Source: Planctomycetota bacterium (lineage in GTDB: Bacteria; Planctomycetota; Planctomycetia; Planctomycetales; Planctomycetaceae). Taken from it: a stretch of DNA of 64,000 nt. This document shows, piece by piece, positions 17,462 to 25,406 of this stretch (the first letter of the stretch is position 1; each line of letters begins with the position of its first letter). A program made the position numbers and the translations under genes. The notes under the pieces are model-generated. The model ran no database searches. It had not been told where the DNA came from and worked only from the letters and a program-made list of their open reading frames with translations. The stretch covers positions 62,001 to 126,000 of the forward strand of contig QQVO01000007.1 of NCBI GenBank assembly GCA_003388505.1, written 5' to 3'.

Positions 17462-20400
17462 ATGCTGCGTCGACTGATTCCAGTAGCTGTTGGCATCACA
17501 GGATTGACTATGTGGCTCACGGCGGCGGACGCCCCGCTCCCCGAACAAAGGGCTGCCGCCAAAAAGCAGTTCGATGAGGGAAATTATCGCGACGCCTGGG
17601 AAATCTACCGCACACTCGCCCGTGACGATGCGAACAGCGGCAGCGTCCTCGCCGATGACTTCCAGATGGCCGTCCAATGTCTGCGGCAACTGCAGCGGCA
17701 TCACGAGATCGATGGCTTCCGCGAAAACATCGTCGAAATCCACCACGACGACTGGCGGCTGTTACAGCAGGCCGCCCAGTCGCTCGTGAACGGCGTCCAC
17801 TACGGCTTTATCGTCGCCAGTGAGTTTCACCGCGGCAATCAGCGCGGAGGCGGAGAATGGGCCGAATCGACCGAACGCGACCGCACCCGCGCCCTGCAAC
17901 TCATGGAGCAGGCGCGTTCCCTCGCGGCGGCGGACGACGACAAGAACGAAGTGGCCCGGTTCTATGAGAACTACGCCAACACACTCATGTTCGCCCGCAG
18001 CGGCAACGAAGCCTGGCAACTCCAGGATCTGACCGACCTTGATGAACTGCCCGACTACGAACGCGGCTATCACTGGCAGAGAGGATGGGGGGGAGGCTCC
18101 GCCAAGGGCGCTCCCGTCGATGCCGACGGCAACCCGATCTTCTACTCGGTGCCCGAGAGTTACGAAGTCGCCGCCAACGACGGCGAGCGCTGGCGGTGGT
18201 GCAACGCGATGGTTGTCGAGAACAACCCAGGCGCCGCCGACCGCGTCAAGAGCCAGTTCGCGCAGTTCCTCCGCAGCCAGTTCGGCGTCCAGACCATGCA
18301 GCAGTGGGGCATCGTCCTTCCACGTTATGGCGACGGAACCGATGACGACGAAGACGAAAGCGGCCCCTACGCCCTCCATACGCTCGAAGAAAACGAGACC
18401 ATCGCCAAGCTGGCGACCGGCGTAAAACGCATCACGCTGCCCGACCAGTTCAACTTCATCCGCATTTACCAGGACCTTGCCGGGAGCGACGACAACAGCT
18501 ACGCCGAGGCTGCGCTCGGGCAACTCGCACAGATCTTTGAGGACCGCCAACAGTACCCCAAAGCCGCCGATTACTGGCGCGAAAACATCGAACGGTTCGG
18601 ACCGGGGCAGAACAACTACAAGGCCCAGCGGCTCGAGCAGATCGTCGGCAACTGGGGCCAATTCGAAAGCGTCCAGTCACAGCAGGCGCAGACCGGCGCC
18701 ACCGTCGAATACCGCTTTCGCAACGGCGAAAAGGTCCGCTTCACCGCGCACCGATTGCACGTCGACAAGCTTCTCACCGACGTCAAGAACTACCTGAAGT
18801 CGGCGCCGCAGCAACTCGACTGGCAGAACGTCCAGGTCGACAACATCGGCTACCGCATCGTCCAGCAGAACCAGGACAAGTACCTCGGCGAACAGGTCGC
18901 GGAGTGGGATCTCGAACTCGACCCCCGCCCGAATCACTTCGATCGCAGGGTCACCGTCACCACCCCGCTGCAGCAGGCCGGCGCTTACCTCGTCGTCGGC
19001 AAGATGGGCGACGGCAACGTCAGCCGCATCGTCCTCTGGGTCGACGACACCGTTATTGCCAAAAAGCAGCTCAACGGCAAGGCGTGGTACTTCGTCGCCG
19101 ACGCCCTCACCGGTGAACCGGTCGAGGAGGCGAACGTCGAATTCTTCGGCTGGCGGCAAGAGCGAGTCCCCGACACCAAGCGGCAGTATCGGGTCATCAC
19201 CGACAACTTCGCCGAGTTCACCGACGAACAGGGCCAGATCATTCCCGATCCCAAGCTGCTCGATTCCAACATGCAGTGGATCGCAATCGCCCGCACCGAC
19301 GGCGGACGCTTCGCACACCTCGGCTTCAGCGGCGTCTGGTACGGCAACTACCACGACCAGCAGTACAACCAGACCAAGACCTACCTCATCACCGACCGTC
19401 CCGTCTATCGCCCTTCACAAAAGGTCCAGTTCAAATTCTGGCTCCGCCGCACACAGTACGACCGGCCGGACACCTCCGACTTCGCCAACCAGCAGCACAC
19501 AGTCGTCATCAACGACCCGCAGGGCACCGAAGTCTTCCGTCAGGAATACACCACCGACGCCTACGGCGGCATCGCCGGCGAATACGACCTCCCCGAAGAA
19601 CCCGCCCTCGGTCAGTACTCCATCCATCTCCTCAACCAGGGCGGCGGCAACTTCAGAGTCGAAGAATACAAGAAGCCAGAATACGAAGTGACGGTGGATG
19701 CGCCGGATATGCCGGTGATGTTGGGGGAGAAGGTGACGGCGACGATCAAGGCGAATTACTACTTCGGGGCGCCGGTGACGGAGGCGACGGTCAAGTTCAA
19801 GGTGCATCGCACGCCGCATGAATCGCGGTGGTATCCGTACCGGCGGTGGGACTGGCTGTACGGGAACGGGTATTGGTGGTTTGCGGCGGATTACGAATGG
19901 TATCCCGGGTGGGGGAGATGGGGGTGTCGGGCGCCGAGGCCGGTCTGGTGGAACTGGAGTCCCGATCCGCCGGAACTCGTACTCGATCAGGAGGTTCCGA
20001 TCGGTCCGGACGGCACTGTGGAAGTCGAGATTGATACGGCGCTGGCGAAGGAACTGCACGGGGATCAGGACCACAAGTACGCGATCACCGCCGAGGTCGT
20101 CGATCAGTCGCGGCGGACGATTGTGGGGAGCGGCAACGTGCTGGTTGCGCGGGAACCGTTCCGCGTCTTTGCCTGGACCGATCGCGGCTACTACCGCGTC
20201 GATCAGACGATCGAGGCGAGCTTCCAGGCTCGCACGATCGACGGCAAGGGGGTCGAGGGCCAGGGCACGCTGCAACTGCTGAAGATCAGCTACGACGACG
20301 ACGGCGAACCGGTTGAAAACGTCGCCCAGGAATGGGAACTCAACACCGATTCCGAAGGGCAGGCCTCGCAGAAGATTGAGGCTTCCGAATCGGGCCAGTA

Positions 20401-23400
20401 CCGGTTGTCGTACACGGTGACGGACGCCGAAGGGCACAGCATCGAAGGGGGATATTTGTTCGTCATTCGCGGAGACGACTTCGACGGTTCCGAATTCCGG
20501 TTCAATGATCTGGAACTCGTCACCGACAAGCCGGAGTACGCGCCGGGCGAGACGGTCAAGCTGATGATCAACACCGACCGCGTCGGTTCGTCTGTGCTGT
20601 TGTTTGTCCGCCCGTCGAACGGGGTCTATCTCCCGCCGGAGTTGCTCACGCTTGAGGGGAAGAGCACGGTCCACGAAATCGAAGTCGGGACGAAGGACAT
20701 GCCCAACTTCTTCGTCGAGGCGGTGACGATTTCCGACGGCGAACTGCACAGCGTGGTGCAGGAAATCATTGTGCCGCCTGCGGAGCGGGTGCTCGACGTG
20801 GCGGTCGAACCCTCGGCGGAGAAATACAAACCGGGCCAGGAAGCGACCGTGCGGGTCAAGCTGACCGAAGCGAACGGCGAGCCGTACTCCGGGTCGGTCG
20901 TGCTGAGCATGTACGACCGGTCGGTGGAGTACATCTCGGGCGGCAGCAACGTGCCGGAGATCCGGGAGTTCTTCTGGAAGTGGCGGCGGAGCCATTATCC
21001 GCAGACCGAGCACAGCCTGAGCCGCTGGTTCTCCAACATGCTCAAGCAGGGCGAAACCGGGATGGCCAACCTGGGCGTCTTCGGCCATCTGGTCGCGGAC
21101 CTCGCCGACAAGCTTGTTGAGAAGCAGCAGTCGAATGATCGGCGAGACAACCGGGCGCGGGCCGCGACCCGGTCTGCCAAAGGAGCGGCGCCCGGCGCCC
21201 CGATGGAGGCGGAATTGGCGATGGACTCGGCTGACGCCGGATTCGGCGGCGGAGGCGGCGAGGGGGGCGAGGGTCTGGTCGAACCGACCGTCCGCAAACA
21301 GTTCGCCGACACGGCCTACTGGAACGGCGCCATCGACACGAACGACAACGGCGTGGCCGACGTGACGCTCACCATGCCCGAAAACCTCACCGGGTGGAAG
21401 GTGCGCGCCTGGGCGATGGGCCACGGCAGCCGCTGCGGCGAAGGGACGGTCGAAGTCGTCACGTTCAAGAACCTGCTCGTCCGCCTGCAGGCCCCGCGGT
21501 TCTTCGTCGAGAAGGACGAAGTGGTCGTCTCGGCGATCGTGCATAACTACCTGGAGACCGCCAAGCAGACCACCGTCCGGCTCAACGCCGCGGGCGGCAC
21601 GCTGCTGCCGCTGGATGAGTCCGTCGAGGCGCCCGCCGACGGCGAAGAGTGGGGCACCGAAACGGTCGTCGAAATCCCGGCCGGCGGCGAAACCCGCGTC
21701 GACTGGCGGCTGAAGGCGACCGCCGAAGGGACCGCGTCGATCACGATGTCAGCCCTCACCGACGAAGAATCGGACGCCATGCAGATGCAGTTCCCGGTCT
21801 ACGTGCACGGCATGCTCAAGACCGAGTCGTTCAGCGGCGTCATCCGGCCGGAAGAGAACAACGGCGTCATCGACGTCGTCGTGCCGACCGAGCGGCGGCC
21901 GGAGCAAACGCGGCTGGAAGTCCGCTACTCGCCGACACTCGCCGGCGCAATGGTCGACGCCCTCCCGTATCTCGTCAATTACCCTTACGGCTGCACCGAA
22001 CAGACACTCAATCGCTTCCTGCCGACCGTCATCACGCAGAACATCCTCAAGCGGATGAATCTCGACCTCGCGGCCATCAAGGAGAAACGGACCAACCTCA
22101 ACGCCCAGGAGATCGGCGACGACGCCGAGCGGGCCGCGCAGTGGAAGCGGTACGACCGCAACCCGGTCTTCGACGAAACCGAAGTCGAGCGGATGGTCAA
22201 ACAGGGGGTGAAGGACCTCACCGCGATGCAGCTTTCCGACGGCGGCTGGGGCTGGTTCTCCGGCTGGGGCGAGCGGAGCTATCCGCATACGACGGCGGTC
22301 GTGGTGCACGGCCTGCAGATCGCGCAGGAAAATAACGTCGCCCTGGTGCCGGGCGTGATGGAAAACGGCGTCGCCTGGCTCAGCCGCTATCAGGCCGAGC
22401 AGGTCCGGCAACTCAAGGAAGGCGAGAAGGAGAAGCCGAAGTCCCCTTACAAGAAGCAGGCGAGCAACATCGACGCTTTCGTCTACATGGTGCTCGTCGA
22501 CGCGGGCGAGACCGACACCGAAATGCAGCGGTTCCTCTACCGCGACCGGACCAAGCTGAGCCTTTACGCCCAGGCGATGTTCGGCCTCGCGCTGCACGAG
22601 ATCGGAGCCGAAGAGCAGCGGGACATGGTGATCGAGAACATCGACCAGTTCGTCACGGTCGACGACGAGAACCAGACCGCCTACATCGACCTGCCGAACC
22701 GCGGCTACTGGTGGTTCTGGTTCGGCGACACGATTGAAGCCAACGCCTACTACCTCAAGCTGCTCACCAAAACCAATCCGCAGGATCCGAAGGCGTCGGG
22801 CCTGGTGAAGTACCTGCTCAATAACCGCAAGCATTCCACCTACTGGAACAGCACGCGCGATACGGCCGTCTGCATCGAAGCGCTGGCCGAGTACCTCGTC
22901 GCCAGCGGCGAGGCCGAGCCGAACATGCTGGTCGAAGTCTGGGTCGACGGCGAGCGCCGGCAGCAGGTCGAGATCACGCCCGAGGTGCTGTTCACTTTCG
23001 ATAACTCGTTTGTCATTGAAGGGGACGCGCTGGAGAGCGGGCCGCACAAGATTGAATTGCGGCGGAAGCCGCTTGTCGAGGGTCGAGAGTCGAGAGTCGA
23101 GGGGCAAGAAAAAGACTCCGACCCCGACGCCCTAGACTCTAGACCCTCGACCCTCGGCCCTTTGTATTACAACGCGTACTTATCGAACTTCACACTCGAG
23201 GACTTCATCACGAAGGCGGGGCTGGAGATCAAGGTGCAGCGGCAGTTCTACAAGCTGGTCCAGCGGGAAGACGCGACCGACACCGTGCAGGGCGCGCGGG
23301 GACAGGTCATCGACCAGAAGGCGCTGAAGTACGACCGCGTCGAGTTGCCGAACCTGGCCGAAGTCGAAAGCGGCGACCTGATCGAGATCGAACTCGCGAT

Positions 23401-23746
23401 CGATTCAAAGAATGATTACGAGTACATCGTGTTCGAGGACATGAAGGCGGCCGGCTGCGAACCGGTCGACGTGCGGAGCGGCTACACGGCCGGTGGGCTC
23501 GGAGCGTACGTCGAGTTCCGCGACGAGAAAGTCGCCTTCTTCATGCGGACCCTGGCGCGCGGCAAGCACAGCGTGAGCTACCGCCTGCGAGCCGAAACGC
23601 CGGGCAAGTTCAGCGCCCTGCCGACGAAGGCGTATGCGATGTACGCACCGGAACTGAAGGCGAATTCGGACGAGATGAAACTGCGGATTGAGGACGGCCC
23701 GGAGGAAGTCGCGCTGCGGCTGTCGCGTCCGGTCGACGTCGATTAA
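17462..23746 (+). CDS. Bacterial alpha-2-macroglobulin with thioester
   Basis: A 2094-residue secreted protein that starts with a signal sequence (MLRRLIPVAVGITGLTMWL). Repeated MG-type beta domains, LTDRPVYRPSQKVQFK-type segments and a C-terminal thioester domain fit bacterial A2M, a periplasmic protease trap. The thioester motif YGCTEQ is intact (Cys1511, Gln1514). No pbpC, the usual partner of enterobacterial A2M, is adjacent. Oddities: a Trp/Tyr-rich stretch at residues 787-833, a Gly/Glu run near 1260, an abrupt change in third-position bases at about 19690, and an in-frame intergenic-type inverted repeat at residues 1872-1900. The start at 17462 is chosen for the signal peptide. Confidence 0.9.
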   Translation: MLRRLIPVAVGITGLTMWLTAADAPLPEQRAAAKKQFDEGNYRDAWEIYRTLARDDANSGSVLADDFQMAVQCLRQLQRHHEIDGFRENIVEIHHDDWRLLQQAAQSLVNGVHYGFIVASEFHRGNQRGGGEWAESTERDRTRALQLMEQARSLAAADDDKNEVARFYENYANTLMFARSGNEAWQLQDLTDLDELPDYERGYHWQRGWGGGSAKGAPVDADGNPIFYSVPESYEVAANDGERWRWCNAMVVENNPGAADRVKSQFAQFLRSQFGVQTMQQWGIVLPRYGDGTDDDEDESGPYALHTLEENETIAKLATGVKRITLPDQFNFIRIYQDLAGSDDNSYAEAALGQLAQIFEDRQQYPKAADYWRENIERFGPGQNNYKAQRLEQIVGNWGQFESVQSQQAQTGATVEYRFRNGEKVRFTAHRLHVDKLLTDVKNYLKSAPQQLDWQNVQVDNIGYRIVQQNQDKYLGEQVAEWDLELDPRPNHFDRRVTVTTPLQQAGAYLVVGKMGDGNVSRIVLWVDDTVIAKKQLNGKAWYFVADALTGEPVEEANVEFFGWRQERVPDTKRQYRVITDNFAEFTDEQGQIIPDPKLLDSNMQWIAIARTDGGRFAHLGFSGVWYGNYHDQQYNQTKTYLITDRPVYRPSQKVQFKFWLRRTQYDRPDTSDFANQQHTVVINDPQGTEVFRQEYTTDAYGGIAGEYDLPEEPALGQYSIHLLNQGGGNFRVEEYKKPEYEVTVDAPDMPVMLGEKVTATIKANYYFGAPVTEATVKFKVHRTPHESRWYPYRRWDWLYGNGYWWFAADYEWYPGWGRWGCRAPRPVWWNWSPDPPELVLDQEVPIGPDGTVEVEIDTALAKELHGDQDHKYAITAEVVDQSRRTIVGSGNVLVAREPFRVFAWTDRGYYRVDQTIEASFQARTIDGKGVEGQGTLQLLKISYDDDGEPVENVAQEWELNTDSEGQASQKIEASESGQYRLSYTVTDAEGHSIEGGYLFVIRGDDFDGSEFRFNDLELVTDKPEYAPGETVKLMINTDRVGSSVLLFVRPSNGVYLPPELLTLEGKSTVHEIEVGTKDMPNFFVEAVTISDGELHSVVQEIIVPPAERVLDVAVEPSAEKYKPGQEATVRVKLTEANGEPYSGSVVLSMYDRSVEYISGGSNVPEIREFFWKWRRSHYPQTEHSLSRWFSNMLKQGETGMANLGVFGHLVADLADKLVEKQQSNDRRDNRARAATRSAKGAAPGAPMEAELAMDSADAGFGGGGGEGGEGLVEPTVRKQFADTAYWNGAIDTNDNGVADVTLTMPENLTGWKVRAWAMGHGSRCGEGTVEVVTFKNLLVRLQAPRFFVEKDEVVVSAIVHNYLETAKQTTVRLNAAGGTLLPLDESVEAPADGEEWGTETVVEIPAGGETRVDWRLKATAEGTASITMSALTDEESDAMQMQFPVYVHGMLKTESFSGVIRPEENNGVIDVVVPTERRPEQTRLEVRYSPTLAGAMVDALPYLVNYPYGCTEQTLNRFLPTVITQNILKRMNLDLAAIKEKRTNLNAQEIGDDAERAAQWKRYDRNPVFDETEVERMVKQGVKDLTAMQLSDGGWGWFSGWGERSYPHTTAVVVHGLQIAQENNVALVPGVMENGVAWLSRYQAEQVRQLKEGEKEKPKSPYKKQASNIDAFVYMVLVDAGETDTEMQRFLYRDRTKLSLYAQAMFGLALHEIGAEEQRDMVIENIDQFVTVDDENQTAYIDLPNRGYWWFWFGDTIEANAYYLKLLTKTNPQDPKASGLVKYLLNNRKHSTYWNSTRDTAVCIEALAEYLVASGEAEPNMLVEVWVDGERRQQVEITPEVLFTFDNSFVIEGDALESGPHKIELRRKPLVEGRESRVEGQEKDSDPDALDSRPSTLGPLYYNAYLSNFTLEDFITKAGLEIKVQRQFYKLVQREDATDTVQGARGQVIDQKALKYDRVELPNLAEVESGDLIEIELAIDSKNDYEYIVFEDMKAAGCEPVDVRSGYTAGGLGAYVEFRDEKVAFFMRTLARGKHSVSYRLRAETPGKFSALPTKAYAMYAPELKANSDEMKLRIEDGPEEVALRLSRPVDVD
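23075..23151. repeat. Inverted repeat inserted in frame in the alpha-2-macroglobulin gene
   Basis: Arms 23075-23091 (GTCGAGGGTCGAGAGTC) and 23135-23151 pair at 16 of 17 positions around a 43-base loop. GTCGAGGG and CTAGACCCTCG units of this kind also occur at 36685-36730, 38603-38715 and 51620-51640 outside genes. The frame stays open through it. Confidence 0.8.
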
Positions 23747-24177
23747 CACCGGAGGCTGATCTCAGAGGTGTATTCGGTGGGGGAGGAGTGAACACGGAAC
23801 GTTGACGGTGTAAGGAGTCGCTATTGTTTCAGGGGGAGTGCGAATCGGCGAGCCTGGGGGGCCACGGGTTGCGGCTTGTGGGCGTTGAGGCCGGGGGCGA
23901 TTCTTGGACAGAAGGGAACGAAGAGAACGAAGTCGAGTGGCTTATCGGGGTGTGGCTGAGCGGAAAGGGGGACGGATGGGGCGGTTGAACGACGAAGAAG
24001 CACGCGAAGTGCGGGTGCTCACGAGCAAGTTCGCCGAGGAACAGGGGCGGGAGGTGTATCCGGTGGAGGAGTGAGGCTGGGGGTGGATTTGAGACACAGA
24101 AGGGAAGAAAGGGAACGAAGAAAAGGTGCGGGGTGGATCGTCGCCGTCACTACTTGGGACGTCCCTGTGTGTCAGTC
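23747..24177. repeat. Repeat-rich gap with decayed short reading frame
   Basis: Contains a TTGAACACGGAA-type fragment near 23790 and the first copy of an 83-base unit (23906-23988). That unit supplies an SD-like GGGGGA and an ATG at 23976 that open a 32-codon frame ending at 24074 (C terminus GREVYPVEE). A decayed copy of the same 3' end is at about 25203-25259. I regard it as a gene remnant or chance mini-ORF. Confidence 0.5.
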
Positions 24178-24441
24178 ATGTCGCTGGCTTTGGAAGTTCT
24201 GTTCGTAGCAGTGGGATACGTCCTGTCCCTGGGGCCCGCGCTTTGGATCGGCGAGAGGTATGCATGTCCCGATTGGGCGTGGAATGTTTACTGGCCGCTA
24301 TTCAAATACTGGGGAGATTCGTCAGAGTGGCTGGCCACGTTTTACTACGACGGCTACCTTTGCTGGTGGACGGAGTGGCTGCCTTACGACTATCTCATTC
24401 CCCGGATGGACCAGACATTCACGTTTGAGTCGGTCGACTGA
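24178..24441 (+). CDS. Small membrane protein, hypothetical
   Basis: An 87-residue protein starting MSLALEVLFVAVGYVLSL. One N-terminal membrane segment is followed by an unusually aromatic tail with WNVYWPLFKYWG and CWWTEWLPYDYLIP, which could be a second membrane-associated helix. I do not recognise a family. The composition (balanced, non-repetitive, many aromatics) argues for a real gene, although the gap is full of repeats. The frame is open to 24133; the ATG at 24178 is preferred because the signal-like segment begins there. Confidence 0.5.
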   Translation: MSLALEVLFVAVGYVLSLGPALWIGERYACPDWAWNVYWPLFKYWGDSSEWLATFYYDGYLCWWTEWLPYDYLIPRMDQTFTFESVD

Positions 24442-24543
24442 CGATTGATTGCAGCGCTGAGAGGCACAGCGGGGGACAGAAGGTAACGAAGAGAAGGAAG
24501 TCGAGTGGTTTATCGGGGTGTGGCTGAGCGGAAAGGGGGACGG

Positions 24544-25068
24544 ATGGGGCGGTTGATTTCGCCGGACGGGTCGCCCGGGTTTGCCGGCGCGGTGCTGGTG
24601 ATTGGATGCCTCTGCGTCGTGCTCGGGTTGTCAGGTGTCGAGTTCACTTCACCAATCGAATTCCTGAGCGGCTTGCGGGAATCCGACAGCAAGTCGTCGT
24701 CTCCCGAATCGCGGCCTGCCGAACCAACGCACTTTGAGTCGTTCGCCGAAGCTCGCGGCGGCGTGGTTGCAATGGTGGCTCACGTAGAAGGATATTACTT
24801 TCAGGGTCGGTATCTGTCGGACGAAGACGTTTCGATTCCGGAATCCGACTTCAATGCGATTGTGCGGGCCGTAACAGCCGCGGAGCCGGCGACGGAGTTT
24901 CCTGCCTATGCGCCCGTTGGATCGCTTGAAGTGCGGTTTGCCGACGGCACAAGTGTGTATCTGAGTCTGTTTGATCCCATTGGACCATTCCGGTGGCGCG
25001 GGCGGATGTACGACGGACACTTGGGCGTCCTGCACGAGAGGCTCTTAACCGCCGCGCGGCCGTGGTAG
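24544..25068 (+). CDS. Single-pass membrane or secreted hypothetical protein
   Basis: A 174-residue protein of unknown function. A hydrophobic segment at about residues 12-35 (AVLVIGCLCVVLGLSGV) is followed by a Ser-rich linker and a compact domain with RFADGTSVYLSLFDP near the C terminus. The ribosome-binding site, ATG and first four codons are supplied by the second copy of an 83-base repeat (24474-24556), so the present start may be a replacement for an older one. I could not place it in a family. Confidence 0.5.
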   Translation: MGRLISPDGSPGFAGAVLVIGCLCVVLGLSGVEFTSPIEFLSGLRESDSKSSSPESRPAEPTHFESFAEARGGVVAMVAHVEGYYFQGRYLSDEDVSIPESDFNAIVRAVTAAEPATEFPAYAPVGSLEVRFADGTSVYLSLFDPIGPFRWRGRMYDGHLGVLHERLLTAARPW

Positions 25069-25406
25069 ATGGATCGCGGTAGTCCCCAAAGCAGTGTGGC
25101 GGAGCCGCGAGAGGTGCCGGCGGGAGCGGTCTTCATTTCACCCAGCGAATCGGCAGGCGACCGGGTCGCTGGAGTTCGTAGCAATGGGCGGAACTGCGGG
25201 TGCGGACTCGCAAGTTTGCGAAGGAGCAGGGGCGGGAGGTGTATCCGGTGGGGGAGTGAGGCCCGTGGCGGCGGGAATGTCGAATGATGAACACGGAATG
25301 ATGAGGGGCGAAGTGAGGTGGTGATGTGCCTCTTGTGGCTGCGCCACACCGGTTTAGAGAACCGGTGCACCCTGCCAAGGTGCGAAGAGAATTGACGCTG
25401 CTGAAT
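25069..25406. repeat. Repeat-only gap (families F7 and F8)
   Basis: No gene. An F7 copy begins at 25092 (GTGTGGCGGAGCC) and runs about 100 bases; a decayed VYPVGE-type ORF end follows at 25203-25259; an AATGATGAACACGGAATGATG unit is at 25280-25303; and an inverted F7 arm is at 25329-25348. Confidence 0.7.

Noticed and set aside
23976-24074. 32-codon frame with ribosome-binding site ending VYPVEE
   Set aside because: It lies in a duplicated repeat with a frameshifted copy at 25203-25259, so a functional peptide is not supported.
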